Positions 43,683 to 55,150 are shown, numbered from the stretch's first letter. The stretch is 64,000 nt of DNA from G965198795 sp965198795 (GCA_965198795.1 OZ240674.1:1426001-1490000); one strand, 5' to 3'. The notes: generated from the sequence alone by a model not told the origin. Program-made: numbers and translations.

Positions 43683-43991
43683 ATGATTACCCTGATCGTC
43701 ACTTTTCCGCTATCAGCCGAGATTGATCTCGCCCGCGTGTCGGAAATGTATAAGGAAACCGCGCCGAAGTACCGCGAGGTGCCGGGCCTGATCCGCAAAC
43801 ACTATGTGTTCAACGCGGAGGAACACCGGGGCGGAGCGGCGTACCTGTTCGAGGACCCGGCGTCCGTGGACGCCTTTCTAACCGAGGAATTCGTCGCCTA
43901 CGTGACGGATCGTTACGGTCCGCCCAGCGTGCAGAGGTTCGTCACGCCCGTGGTGGTCGATAATGAGGCGGGGGCGATCAGGACGGCGTAA
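43683..43991 (+). CDS. YdhR-like monooxygenase-fold protein
   Basis: A 102-residue protein with the dimeric alpha-beta barrel pattern: MITLIVTFPLSAEIDLARV, YKETAPKYREVPGLIRKHYVF, GGAAYLFEDPASVDAFLTE. These features recall YdhR/ABM monooxygenase-fold proteins, whose natural substrates are unknown. It reads against the VWA and MoxR genes that flank it, which is unusual for an operon partner. Confidence 0.75.
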   Translation: MITLIVTFPLSAEIDLARVSEMYKETAPKYREVPGLIRKHYVFNAEEHRGGAAYLFEDPASVDAFLTEEFVAYVTDRYGPPSVQRFVTPVVVDNEAGAIRTA

Positions 43992-44100
43992 CTGTTTGGC
44001 GCCATTCCGGCGTGGACTTAAATTCACCCGGCCCCGGCTTTCACCAGAGTGGCGCCGCCGCAACCACCACAACCGTCCTCCCCGCGCGGGCGTGACGCGC

Positions 44101-44952
44101 TTATTTTTGATTTCGGCGGTTTAGAAAGGCCAAACGTTCCAGCAGATGCACGTCCTGTTCGTTCTTGAGCAGCGCGCCGTGCAGGGGCGGGATCAGGTCT
44201 TTGTCGTTTCCGGACCGTAGCGCTTCCGCCGGGATGTCCTCGACCATCAGAAGCTTCAGCCAGTCCAGCAGTTCGGATGTGGACGGTTTCTTCTTCAAAC
44301 CCGGCGCCTCGCGGAGACCGTAGAACACCTTCAGCGCATCGGAAACCAGCCGCTTTTGAATGCCCGGATAATGCACGTCGATAATTGCCCGCATCGTCTT
44401 TTCATCGGGGAAGCGGATGTAATGGAAGAAGCAGCGGCGCAGGAAGGCGTCCGGCAGTTCCTTTTCATTATTGGACGTGATGATCACGACGGGGCGGCGC
44501 GAGGCCTTGACGGTTTCCCTGGTCTCGTAGACATGGAATTCCATGCGGTCGAGCTCAAGCAGCAGGTCGTTGGGAAACTCGATATCCGCCTTGTCGATCT
44601 CGTCGATCAGCAGCACCGGGCGCCGATCCATCTCGAACGCTTCCCACAGCTTGCCCCGGACGATGTAATTCTTGATGTCGTGGACCCGCTCATCGCCCAG
44701 CTGGCTGTCGCGAAGCCGGGCGACGGCGTCGTATTCGTAAAGGCCTTGTTGCGCCTTGGTGGTCGACTTCACATGCCATTGGATCAGCGGCGCGTTGATG
44801 GCCGACGCGACTTCGTGAGCCAGCACGGTTTTACCCGTGCCGGGCTCACCCTTCACCAACAGCGGCCGTTCCAGATTGATCGCGGCGTTGACCGCGACCC
44901 GCAAGTCTTCCGTCGCGACGAAGCTGCTGGTGCCGGTGAACCGTTCGCTCAT
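44101..44952 (-). CDS. MoxR family AAA+ ATPase
   Basis: A 283-residue AAA+ ATPase. Walker A is VKGEPGTGKTVLAHEV (about 33-48), Walker B is RPVLLIDEIDKAD (about 108-120), with ITSNNEKELPDAFLRRC (about 153, sensor 1 and Arg finger). MoxR proteins remodel complexes together with VWA partners, here the gene at 42458. Its start overlaps the stop of alaS by four bases, so it is translated as part of the alaS transcript. Confidence 0.92.
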   Translation of the reverse strand: MSERFTGTSSFVATEDLRVAVNAAINLERPLLVKGEPGTGKTVLAHEVASAINAPLIQWHVKSTTKAQQGLYEYDAVARLRDSQLGDERVHDIKNYIVRGKLWEAFEMDRRPVLLIDEIDKADIEFPNDLLLELDRMEFHVYETRETVKASRRPVVIITSNNEKELPDAFLRRCFFHYIRFPDEKTMRAIIDVHYPGIQKRLVSDALKVFYGLREAPGLKKKPSTSELLDWLKLLMVEDIPAEALRSGNDKDLIPPLHGALLKNEQDVHLLERLAFLNRRNQK

Positions 44953-47600
44953 GCGCCGAGCGCCGCCTCAATGGCCGAAACCGCGTCACCGGCCTTCGAG
45001 CCATCCGGACCGCCGGCTTGCGCCATATCGGGACGGCCGCCGCCGCCCTTGCCGCCGACGGCTTCCGAGCCCGCGCGGACCAAATCGACGGCGCTGATTT
45101 TGTCCTTCAGGTCGTCCGTCACGCCGACGACGAGGGACGCCTTGCCCTCATTGACGGAAATCAGCGCAATGACGCCAGAGCCGACCGATTTCTTCATTTC
45201 ATCCGCCATGCCCTTCAGGTCCTTGGCCGGCACGCCGTCCATTACCCTGGGCGCGAACTTAACACCGGCCACGTCCTTGACGCCGGGGCCGCTTCGAGCG
45301 GCGCCGCCGCCCATGGCCAGTTGCCTGCGCGCGCCGGCCAGTTCGCGTTCGAGCTTCCTGCGCTCATCAAGCAACGCCGTAATCCGCGCGGGCACCTCCC
45401 CGGCTTTTACTTTCAGCGCCGCCGCCGCTTCTTGAAGCGTCCGTTCGGTCTGATCCAAGTAGGCTTTCGCGCCATCGGACGTCACCGCCTCGATCCGCCT
45501 GACACCAGCCGCCACGGCCCCTTCCGACAGGATTTTGAAGACGCCTATATCGCCCGTGCGGGTCACATGCGTGCCGCCGCAAAGCTCGGTCGAGAAAAAT
45601 TTGCCGTTGGCTTCCGGCTCTCCCATGGAGACAACGCGAACCTCGTCGCCGTACTTCTCGCCGAAAAGCGCCAACGCCCCGGCTTCCACCGCGCTGTCCG
45701 GATCCATCAAACGGGTGAGAACTTCGCGGTTGGCGTGAATTTGGCCGTTAACGTCGGCCTCCACAGCCGCGATCTCGTCCGCGCTCATGCCCTTGGGGTG
45801 TGAAATGTCGAACCGAAGACGGTCCGGCGCGACCAGAGATCCTTTCTGCGTGACGTGCTCCCCCAAATGACGCCGGAGCGCCTCGTGAAGCAAGTGCGTG
45901 GCGGAGTGGTTGGCCCGCAAACGGCGGCGTCGCGCGCCATCCACGCTAAGCCGCGTCTCGTCGCCCACCTTGACCGTCTCTCTGGTCACCGTACCGATAT
46001 GGATGTGAACGCCGCCCGTTTTTTTCTGGGTGTCGCTCACGGTCACTTCGCCGCCATCCATGGTGGCAATGACGCCTTGATCCCCCATCTGGCCGCCGGA
46101 TTCGCCATAGAATGGGGATTGGTTCATGACGACCGCCACCGCATCGCCCTCACCGGCGCTCTGAACCCTCGCGCCATCCTTGACGATGGATTTAATCACG
46201 CCCTCCGCGCTTTCCGTTTCGTAGCCGAGGAATTCCGTGGCGCCGGCGTCCGCGCGGACGTCGAACCAGACTTCTTCCGTCGCCGCGTCGCCGGAGCCCG
46301 CCCAGTTCTTCCTAGCCTCGGCTTTTTGGCGCTCCATGGCGGTCGTGAAGCCGTCCAAGTCAACGCCGATTTTCCTGGTCTTCAGGGTGTCCTGGGTGAG
46401 GTCCAGGGGGAAGCCATAGGTGTCGTAAAGCTTGAACGCCACCTCGCCGGAAAGCTCCGCGCCGGCGCCCATGCGGTCCGTCTCGTCCTCTAATATCTTA
46501 AGACCGCGACCGAGAGTCTTTTTGAACCGGGTCTCCTCTAATTTCAAGGTTTCCGTGATCAAGGCCCGCGCGCGCTTGAGTTCGGGAAAGGCGTCTCCCA
46601 TGGCGGACACAAGCGCGCCGACCAGCCGGTGCATCAGCGGATCCTGGCAACCCATCATATGGGCGTGGCGCATGGCGCGGCGCATGATCCGGCGCAGAAC
46701 GTATCCACGCCCTTCGTTGGACGGCAGCACCCCGTCCGCGATCAGAAATGAGGACGCGCGCAAATGGTCCGCCACGACACGATGGGAAATCTTGAAAGGT
46801 CCATCCGGGTCCTGGCCGGATTCGTGGGCGGACGCCTCGATCAACGCGCGGAACAAGTCCGTGTCGTAGTTGTCGTGACTGCCTTGTAAAAGCGCCCCGA
46901 TACGCTCAAGTCCCATGCCGGTGTCGATGGACGGCTTGGGCAAATCGACGCGCTCTTCTCCGCTTAGCTGCTCAAACTGCATGAAGACGAGGTTCCATAT
47001 CTCAATGAACCTGTCGCCGTCCTCATCCGGCGACCCCGGAGGACCGCCCGGGATGTGATCGCCATGATCGTAGAAAATCTCCGAACACGGCCCGCAGGGC
47101 CCCGTGTCGCCCATGGCCCAGAAGTTGTCCGACGTCGGGATGCGGATGATTCTGTCATCGGACAAACCGGCCACTTTGCGCCATAGCGCGGCGGCGTCGT
47201 CATCGGACGCATGAACCGTGATCACCAACCGGTCTCTTGCGAGCCCCATTTCCCTAGTGACCAGATTCCACGCAAGGTCGATGGCGAGCTCCTTGAAATA
47301 GTCGCCAAAGGAGAAGTTCCCCAGCATCTCGAAGAACGTATGATGCCGCGCCGTATGTCCGACGTTTTCCAAGTCGTTGTGTTTGCCGCCCGCCCGCACG
47401 CATTTCTGCGACGTCACCGCGCGGGAATAATCCCGCGTTTCGTTGCCTGTAAAGACATTCTTGAACTGCACCATGCCCGCATTGGTGAACATCAAGGTCG
47501 GGTCGTTCAGCGGCACCAGAGGCGACGAAGAGACGATCTCGTGGCCATTGGCCTTGAAATAGTCCAGGAAACAGGCGCGGATATCGTTAACGGTCTGCAT
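44949..47600 (-). CDS. alaS: alanyl-tRNA synthetase
   Basis: An 883-residue class II synthetase of full length. The N-terminal VNDIRACFLDYFKANGHEIV and TNAGMVQFKNVFTG form the catalytic domain entrance, RHHTFFEMLGNFSFGDYFKE is motif 2, the editing domain carries HSATHLLHEALRRHL (zinc His pair, about 560) with CGGTHV (about 665), and the C-Ala region ends GGKGGGGRPDMAQAGG. It charges tRNA-Ala and clears mischarged serine and glycine. Confidence 0.97.
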   Translation of the reverse strand: MQTVNDIRACFLDYFKANGHEIVSSSPLVPLNDPTLMFTNAGMVQFKNVFTGNETRDYSRAVTSQKCVRAGGKHNDLENVGHTARHHTFFEMLGNFSFGDYFKELAIDLAWNLVTREMGLARDRLVITVHASDDDAAALWRKVAGLSDDRIIRIPTSDNFWAMGDTGPCGPCSEIFYDHGDHIPGGPPGSPDEDGDRFIEIWNLVFMQFEQLSGEERVDLPKPSIDTGMGLERIGALLQGSHDNYDTDLFRALIEASAHESGQDPDGPFKISHRVVADHLRASSFLIADGVLPSNEGRGYVLRRIMRRAMRHAHMMGCQDPLMHRLVGALVSAMGDAFPELKRARALITETLKLEETRFKKTLGRGLKILEDETDRMGAGAELSGEVAFKLYDTYGFPLDLTQDTLKTRKIGVDLDGFTTAMERQKAEARKNWAGSGDAATEEVWFDVRADAGATEFLGYETESAEGVIKSIVKDGARVQSAGEGDAVAVVMNQSPFYGESGGQMGDQGVIATMDGGEVTVSDTQKKTGGVHIHIGTVTRETVKVGDETRLSVDGARRRRLRANHSATHLLHEALRRHLGEHVTQKGSLVAPDRLRFDISHPKGMSADEIAAVEADVNGQIHANREVLTRLMDPDSAVEAGALALFGEKYGDEVRVVSMGEPEANGKFFSTELCGGTHVTRTGDIGVFKILSEGAVAAGVRRIEAVTSDGAKAYLDQTERTLQEAAAALKVKAGEVPARITALLDERRKLERELAGARRQLAMGGGAARSGPGVKDVAGVKFAPRVMDGVPAKDLKGMADEMKKSVGSGVIALISVNEGKASLVVGVTDDLKDKISAVDLVRAGSEAVGGKGGGGRPDMAQAGGPDGSKAGDAVSAIEAALGA

Positions 47601-47777
47601 GGCGTGCGAGTTTTTTATCTATGGAGGCCGAGGAAGGCCAACTGGTTTTAGCGCCTTTACCGGCGTCAAGTCCAGCAACGGCCCGGCTGGTCTATCTAGT
47701 AACGGACACCCCGGAATATAAGTCTGATGGGGATTACACCCTGAGTCACACCGGCCAACCGTCCAGTTCATGGCGGA

Positions 47778-47949
47778 TCAGGAGTCTTTTGCCACGAATG
47801 TTCGCATGAAAGCTTCGCGTACTTGATCAAGCAGCCATTCCAGCATGTCAAACTCTTCTTCCATTTCCGCTTGTTGGTTCATAGTTATCGGGCTTTATAT
47901 CCACTTCTCCCGGGCCCGGCGATTTTGCCTTCGGTCTCGGGTCAGTCAT
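47778..47949 (-). pseudogene. frameshifted small gene associated with the restriction-modification system
   Basis: From an ATG at 47949 the frame reads MTDPRPKAKSPGPGEVDIKP, then DNYEPT, and then goes to nonsense and a stop at 47848. In the next frame QAEMEEEFDMLEWLLDQVRE followed by AFMRTFVAKDS continues to a stop at 47778. Joined, they give a small acidic protein of about 60 residues of the pattern YEPTxAEMEEEFDM...VREAF.R.F, which I recall as a type of short hypothetical protein found near methyltransferases. A single-base indel near 47872 splits it. The start overlaps the methyltransferase stop by eight bases, so it is the third gene of that operon. Confidence 0.55.
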
Positions 47950-49564
47950 CGTTGTCTCCCTTGTGTCCGTCAGCACACAAACCGCGAGGCTTGCCAAAAG
48001 GAAACTCTGGCTGTCTATGCAGCGACTTGATCTCAGGCAGAAGGGCAATTAGGTCTTCCGCCGGAAAGCCGCAGAGTTCCCTCGGTTCCAGCTTATGCAA
48101 TCCCCCGCCATAGACACGGCCATGTCCAATCAACTCGTCTGGGTCAATTTCGTTCAGAAACTCCCAAGCGGTTCGCATGATGTCCGGACTCTTTTCGGCG
48201 GCAAGTGCGAAGAAGGGCTTGGGATAGAGCAAGAGATATGTGTTGCAGGCAGTGGCGTCCGAGTGATTTAAAATGAAGCGGAATGGTTTGCGCCCTGTTC
48301 GGCTCCGGCCCATGTAAGTACAGATGATAGGCGCGGCGGCGCGTTTCTCTTGCGCATACCAAGGCTTGCGCGAACGGCACAAATAGCGATCAGCAACAGC
48401 CTTATTACCTTTCTTTCCAGTGGCAAGGTATGCGGCGAGAGTTGGGTGCTGTTGCGCGATTTCATCCTCTGGTAGGTGGGTATCAAGCAGAAAAAGTTGC
48501 TTTTCGATCAACGGCGAACCCTCTTTGTCGGCATCAATCTCGTCATCTGGCAGGTAGCGCGACCCAGGCAGAACGGACCTGAAACATTCCATAGGCAAGC
48601 CGCGTTCTTCGATCTGGGCACGATCCATAATAAAAAAGCCGTTATCGCCAGTAGCCAAACCACGCTTGATATCAAACAAGTCGCCTAGCGAGATTCCGGC
48701 GCACCGAGAAGTTTTATCGGCTTGTGGATAGCGTGTCCATTTTGGCTCATGGGCAAGTTCCGTCGCAGCAACCTCGCGAGAAAGCGCAGGTTTTGCGAGT
48801 GTACCGCCAAAAGAGAAGATAACGGCATGATCCTCAGGCGGCGGCGTATTCCTAATCCAGACCACCGCAGAAGACACAAGCGCGTCATCGAATTGTACGT
48901 CATGTGGGTCATAGCGGTGAATTTGCAGGAGAGTTACTTTTTCCAAAAGGTAGCGCTTGAGCGTGCGCCCATAGTTCACGCCCATGAACTCGCTTGGAAT
49001 AAGCCAGCCAGCGACGCCATCCTTGGCCATGAACGGGTGAGAAAGCACCATGAAGTAACAATACAGGCCAGACAAGCCGTTGATCTTCACTCCGCACACC
49101 TCTTCGGCGCGCTGTTGCAGTGCAGCTTTTTGCGAATCTTTCAAATGATGATGCCGAACATAGGGCGGATTGCAGATAAGAAGGTTAGCCCGCAATCCTT
49201 TAGGCGCGGCTTTGGTGAAATCGGAAAGATGGATATCGAGCGGCGTATCCTGCCATAGAGCCTTGGCGGGTGCTCCATAGTGCCGGTCAATCTCAAAGCC
49301 TTGTGCACTTTCAATGCGATCTCCGGGTATGGCGGCCCGCAAGGCGGAGTAAAATGAGCCGGTGCCGATGCCGGGATCTAAGAAACAGATACGCTGGTCT
49401 TTCGGCAAAAACCGAATGGTGTGGTCCACGATTTCGCGAGCAAGCCCCGTCGGAGTTGCAAACTGACCCATCCGGTTCCGGTCTTCGGCAGCCTTGCAGC
49501 CGTCAAGTTGAGCTTGCAGGGCAAGGCGGCGTTCTTCCAACGCTTGTATGTCGGTCGCGGTCAT
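47942..49564 (-). CDS. adenine-specific DNA methyltransferase (type II RM)
   Basis: A 540-residue gamma-class amino-methyltransferase. The N-terminal GQFATPTGLAREIVDHTI (about 33-50) and LDPGIGTGSFYSALR (about 63) bind S-adenosylmethionine, and the catalytic motif is LLICNPPYVRHHHL (about 130). A long C-terminal half with LFDIKRGLATGDNGFFI (about 293) is the target-recognition part, as in Eco57I/TaqI-like N6-adenine enzymes. The start overlaps the XamI-like endonuclease stop by four bases. It should protect the host at the endonuclease target. Base composition is less GC-rich than the neighbours, which suggests acquisition. Confidence 0.9.
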   Translation of the reverse strand: MTATDIQALEERRLALQAQLDGCKAAEDRNRMGQFATPTGLAREIVDHTIRFLPKDQRICFLDPGIGTGSFYSALRAAIPGDRIESAQGFEIDRHYGAPAKALWQDTPLDIHLSDFTKAAPKGLRANLLICNPPYVRHHHLKDSQKAALQQRAEEVCGVKINGLSGLYCYFMVLSHPFMAKDGVAGWLIPSEFMGVNYGRTLKRYLLEKVTLLQIHRYDPHDVQFDDALVSSAVVWIRNTPPPEDHAVIFSFGGTLAKPALSREVAATELAHEPKWTRYPQADKTSRCAGISLGDLFDIKRGLATGDNGFFIMDRAQIEERGLPMECFRSVLPGSRYLPDDEIDADKEGSPLIEKQLFLLDTHLPEDEIAQQHPTLAAYLATGKKGNKAVADRYLCRSRKPWYAQEKRAAAPIICTYMGRSRTGRKPFRFILNHSDATACNTYLLLYPKPFFALAAEKSPDIMRTAWEFLNEIDPDELIGHGRVYGGGLHKLEPRELCGFPAEDLIALLPEIKSLHRQPEFPFGKPRGLCADGHKGDNDD

Positions 49565-50520
49565 ACACCAAACTCCCGTAAGTCATCGATGCGGTGTTCC
49601 CAGACCCAATCAATGCCTTCCGCAGCCTCATACCCAAGATAGCCACTATCGAAATAGCCGCAGAGAAACAGTATGAACTCAACGTCCGCGCCATAGGTCT
49701 GGCGGAGTTGATTGACCTTCTGAGCTTCTTCTTTCCGGCGCTTGTTGGTATTGGCGAAATCGCCTGCGGACTTGGCCTCGATCAAGAGCGGAAACTCTCC
49801 ATTCGGCGCGGTCTGGCGCATTATGACTGTATCAACGGGGATGTTCACAGTATTGCCGCCATTATCGCCTCCTGCGGCTACATTCATGCGGAATGAGTAG
49901 GCGCCGGGAGGCATTTCACGAAAGGTGCCGTCATAGTCGTCTGGCAGTTTTTTATAACCCCGTAAATCCAACCATTGAGCGATACAGTCGAACTGGCGAC
50001 GCTCCTGTGCGTTACGGATTATCGGGTTTGCAAGGCTGCCGCAAAGCCGATCGGCGACGATGGTTGCGGCGCGGTGAATTTCTGTCTCGGTGGCGGGCTG
50101 CGTACGTCCCATCCAGACAAAGATATCCCTGTCAGCCATCTTCTCGATAATGTCGCCAATCATTTCTAGCCCAATGTCAAGATCAGCCCGTTTCATTCGC
50201 GCAGGCAGTTTGTTTTCTTCCAAATTCTTCACGAGATTTTTGGAAACACCGGCTAGGCCAACAAGGCGATCAACGGCCAAAGGCGGGCAAGTGGACATGC
50301 GCAAGGTTGGCAGCACGCCCGGCCATCGACGCAAAACATCGGGAGTTAAGCCTGTCAGGTAGGCAGAATTGGCCAGAGCGGACTCAACATCCTTGGCAGC
50401 CTGCATCCGCGTATCCCGGAACGCCGTGGGCGCAAAATTCATGAACCAATCGTTATACATATCGATTGACTGCGCGATATCGGCCTTCCAGCTTTGCGGT
50501 TTGTTAAGATTAACGGGCAT
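49561..50520 (-). CDS. XamI-like type II restriction endonuclease
   Basis: A 319-residue protein that I recognise from the XamI family, based on its N-terminus SWKADIAQSIDMYNDWFMNF and APTAFRDTRMQAAKDVE, the central LVGLAGVSKNLVKNLEENKLP, and the C-terminal PLLIEAKSAGDFANTNKRRK. The last holds the E-x-K part of a PD-(D/E)xK nuclease site, with Asp in IPVDTVIM upstream. XamI cuts GTCGAC, like SalI. The gene is the first of a leftward operon with its methyltransferase and lies between alaS and thiC. Upstream, bases 50521-50610 are strikingly AT-rich and should hold the promoter. Confidence 0.85.
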   Translation of the reverse strand: MPVNLNKPQSWKADIAQSIDMYNDWFMNFAPTAFRDTRMQAAKDVESALANSAYLTGLTPDVLRRWPGVLPTLRMSTCPPLAVDRLVGLAGVSKNLVKNLEENKLPARMKRADLDIGLEMIGDIIEKMADRDIFVWMGRTQPATETEIHRAATIVADRLCGSLANPIIRNAQERRQFDCIAQWLDLRGYKKLPDDYDGTFREMPPGAYSFRMNVAAGGDNGGNTVNIPVDTVIMRQTAPNGEFPLLIEAKSAGDFANTNKRRKEEAQKVNQLRQTYGADVEFILFLCGYFDSGYLGYEAAEGIDWVWEHRIDDLREFGV

Positions 50521-50640
50521 TTGTTTTTTTTGGCATAACTCTACTCAATCCAAAATACCCATATTTTTTATTGAATATAGATTATCATTTATTATTGGCG
50601 CCTAAACCCCGAAAGTAACTAGGTTTTCCATCTGCGTCAC
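50521..50640 (-). promoter_or_regulatory. AT-rich promoter region of the RM operon
   Basis: The 120 bases before the endonuclease start are far more AT-rich than anything nearby (TTTTTTATTGAATATAGATT and a run of eight T). No C-protein gene is seen. It marks one edge of the inserted RM cassette. Confidence 0.45.
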
Positions 50641-50688
50641 CCTAATTTAAGCGCCCGCCGCCGCCGCAAACATGGGCGATTCGGGGCG

Positions 50689-52545
<1,857 letters not shown>

Positions 52546-52639
52546 GGCTCAGGTCTCCACAAGCAAGGTTCAAGGAGACCCGGGACGTGAGCGGAGGAGG
52601 CAACGGCGCCCGCGGCGGCTTTCCCGGCGGGCGGTTCCA

Positions 52640-52728
52640 AATCCCTACGCCGGCGTGACCCGGATCAGGTTCGATGGGTTCGGGAAATCAGCTCCCCGTC
52701 TCAGCCCGGCCAACCGGACGCCCCGCCG
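52640..52728 (-). ncRNA. TPP riboswitch (THI element)
   Basis: Read leftward, the element opens GGGGCGTCCGG, then GGCCGGGCTGAGACGGGGAG, and ends GAACCTGATCCGGGTCACGC followed by CGGCGTAGGGA. These are the conserved CUGAGA and ACCUGAUCCGG/GCCGGCGUAGGGA blocks of the TPP riboswitch. It ends about 95 bases before the thiC start, so thiamine pyrophosphate should shut off thiC. Confidence 0.97.
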
Positions 52729-52910
52729 GAACGCTTTGCATGTTGAGCTTGAGGCCGCCATCCGTCAAGGAATTCGATGGGACGCCCGCCGCAAAAATGG
52801 TTTTCGTGATATTCATGGCTTGATTCCCACTCCTGGTCTCCTGGCGTTCGTTGGCGGCCGAAGCGGTCGAGGCGGCGCCGGTTGAGACCTGGCGAGGGGA
52901 CGGCGGCGGA

Positions 52911-53432
52911 TTAATCGTCGTACCGCAAAAGCCCCTCGAACGGAATTCCGCCAAGCTTTTCTCTGCCGCCCAGGAAGGTAAGCTCGATGACGCAGGCCGT
53001 GGCGGCGACGTTCGCGCCCTGGTTTTTCAGAAGGGCGCACGCCGCGTTCAGCGTCCCGCCCGTCGCCAGCAGATCATCCAGCACGACGACTTTTTGACCT
53101 GGCCGAACCGCGTCGGCTTGGATTTCAATGGTGTCCGCGCCGTATTCAAGGCCGTATTCAAGGGCGGCCGTTTCGCCGGGCAGTTTGCCGGCCTTGCGGA
53201 TCATGATGAAACCCAGACCTAATCGCGCGGCCAAGGGGGCGGCGACCAAGAACCCGCGGCTTTCAATCCCGGCCAGCATGTCCGGCTGATATTTCGAGAC
53301 CAGTTTCGCCATGCGCCCCAGCGTCACCTGCCAGGCGTCCGGGTTTCGGAGCAGGGTCGAGATGTCGTAAAACAGGACGCCCGGTTTCGGGAAATCGGGA
53401 ATGCCGCGAACGTGCTTTTTCAAATCCATCAA
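52911..53432 (-). CDS. apt: adenine phosphoribosyltransferase
   Basis: A 173-residue type I phosphoribosyltransferase. N-terminal VRGIPDFPKPGVLFYDISTL is typical of Apt, AGIESRGFLVAAPLAARLG (about 57-75) follows, and the PRPP loop is VVVLDDLLATGGTL (about 119-132). It salvages adenine to AMP. It is upstream of thiC on the same strand but separated by 366 bases that contain the riboswitch. Confidence 0.96.
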   Translation of the reverse strand: MMDLKKHVRGIPDFPKPGVLFYDISTLLRNPDAWQVTLGRMAKLVSKYQPDMLAGIESRGFLVAAPLAARLGLGFIMIRKAGKLPGETAALEYGLEYGADTIEIQADAVRPGQKVVVLDDLLATGGTLNAACALLKNQGANVAATACVIELTFLGGREKLGGIPFEGLLRYDD

Positions 53433-53794
53433 TGGAGTCCTTTAGCGATCATTAAACGTTTCGGTCCCTCATGCGTGGCCGAGCCGGCAAGGCCGCGTCA
53501 ATGACCCGACCGACGCAATAAATGAACCATTTTCATTCGGTGTTTTATTCTGTCGTATCTTGTTTTCCTCACTTCACAAGCTCCGCGCCTTGAACGCGGC
53601 GTCAAAAGCCTTCGGGGAGCATTCATGCCGGACGGGCGCGCCCCCGCCAGACTCACGGCCCGCGCCGGGGTGCTTTTGAACGCAAGGACAGTCCATGTCA
53701 TGGGGCTGCGGATCTGCCTTCCCTTCGCCTTCCACTTTCATTACGGCGTGTTTATGGATATGCTCCGCGCCTTCTGGTCCAAGGACGCGGCAAT
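53433..53794. other. 362-base divergent gap between apt and the aminotransferase gene
   Basis: The AT-rich part (53518-53570, for example TTTTCATTCGGTGTTTTATT) probably holds promoters. A rightward 57-codon frame starting ATG at 53623 runs to a TGA that overlaps the aminotransferase start at 53795. It contains a hydrophobic stretch (MGLRICLPFAFHF) but has no recognisable family, so it is not called as a gene. Confidence 0.35.
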
Positions 53795-55150
53795 ATGACG
53801 GCGCTTGATCAAACCCACGTGTTCCACCGGCAACTGAAATCACCCCCGCCAACGGCGGTCAAGGGGGATGGGCCTTATTTGATCGACGCGGACGGCAAAC
53901 GTTATCTTGACGCGTCCGGCGGGGCGGCGGTGTCATGCTTGGGCCATTCGGACCAGGATGTCATTCAAGCCGTCAAGGACCAGGCCGATAAGCTGGCGTT
54001 CGCGCATACGGGCTTCTTGTCGTCAGAACCGGCTGAAAAGCTCGCGGCTTATCTGGCGGGAAAGGCGCCAGACGGCGTTGGCATGGTCTATTTCGTGTCG
54101 GGCGGCTCGGAAGCCAACGAGGCCGCGTTGAAGATGGCGCGTCAGTATTTCCTGGAAATCGGGCAACCCAACCGCGTCCGCTTCATCGCGCGCCAGCAGA
54201 GCTATCACGGCAATACGCTGGGCGCGTTGGGGCTGGGCGGCAGCGTCTGGCGGCGCGAGCCCTTCCAAGAAATGATCATGCAAGCAACGCACATTCCGCC
54301 CTGCTATCCGTATCGTCATAAGCTGGAAAGCGAGACGGACCGGCAATACGGTATCCGCGCGGCTGACGCGCTAGAGATGGAAATTCTGCGCCTTGGACCC
54401 GGCACGGTGGCGGCTTTCTGCGCCGAGACCGTCGGAGGCGCCACGGCTGGCGTGTTGACGCCGCCGCCCGGTTATTTCAAGCGTATTCGCGAGATTTGCG
54501 ACAAGTACGGCGTGCTGCTGATCCTGGACGAGGTGATGTGCGGTATGAGCCGGACCGGGACCATGTTCGCCTGTGAGCAAGACGGCGTGGCGCCGGATTT
54601 GATTTGCGTCGCGAAAGGTCTGGGCGCTGGATATCAGCCCATTGGCGCGGCGCTGGCGAGCCGGACGGTTTATGACGCGCTTAAGGCCGGTTCCGGCGCG
54701 TTCCGGCACGGTCACACCTATATCGGACACCCGATCGCGTGCGCGGCGGCCTTGGCCGTTCAAGAAAAAATCGAGCGCCTGGATTTGCGCTCCAACGTCC
54801 TGGCCATGGGTGATGTGCTGGTTGAGCGTCTGAATGGCCGGTTCGGCGACTCGCCCCACCTTGGCGAAATCCGCGGACGCGGCCTGTTCCGGGGTATTGA
54901 ACTAGTGGCGGACCGGGCGACCAAGGCGACGTTTGACCCTTCGCTGAAGCTTCACGCCAAGATCAAGAAACACGCCTTTGAAGGCGGTCTGATTTGCTAT
55001 CCGGGGGGCGGCACGGCGGACGGGACGAATGGCGACCATATCCTTTTGGCGCCGCCCTTCACCATAACGGAAGACCAGGTGGATGAGTTGGTGCGCAAGC
55101 TTGGCGACGCGGTGGACGCCGCGCTTGACGAGGCGGGAGTCGTCCGGTGA
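53795..55150 (+). CDS. class III PLP-dependent aminotransferase
   Basis: A 451-residue fold-type I aminotransferase. FVSGGSEANEAALKMARQY (about 99-117), RQQSYHGNTLGALGLGG (about 134), LLILDEVMCGMSRTG (about 241, PLP Asp) and the lysine in ICVAKGLGAGYQPIGA (about 270) are visible. Relatives act on omega-amino acids such as beta-alanine, GABA or 2-amino-adipate. The GTG start of the next gene, a BKACE enzyme, overlaps its stop by four bases, so both act in one route. Confidence 0.92.
   Translation: MTALDQTHVFHRQLKSPPPTAVKGDGPYLIDADGKRYLDASGGAAVSCLGHSDQDVIQAVKDQADKLAFAHTGFLSSEPAEKLAAYLAGKAPDGVGMVYFVSGGSEANEAALKMARQYFLEIGQPNRVRFIARQQSYHGNTLGALGLGGSVWRREPFQEMIMQATHIPPCYPYRHKLESETDRQYGIRAADALEMEILRLGPGTVAAFCAETVGGATAGVLTPPPGYFKRIREICDKYGVLLILDEVMCGMSRTGTMFACEQDGVAPDLICVAKGLGAGYQPIGAALASRTVYDALKAGSGAFRHGHTYIGHPIACAAALAVQEKIERLDLRSNVLAMGDVLVERLNGRFGDSPHLGEIRGRGLFRGIELVADRATKATFDPSLKLHAKIKKHAFEGGLICYPGGGTADGTNGDHILLAPPFTITEDQVDELVRKLGDAVDAALDEAGVVR

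Noticed and set aside
52755..52954. Small leftward frame with MNITKTIFAAGVPSNSL upstream of thiC
   Set aside because: It runs into the TPP riboswitch and has no family match, so it is better read as leader.
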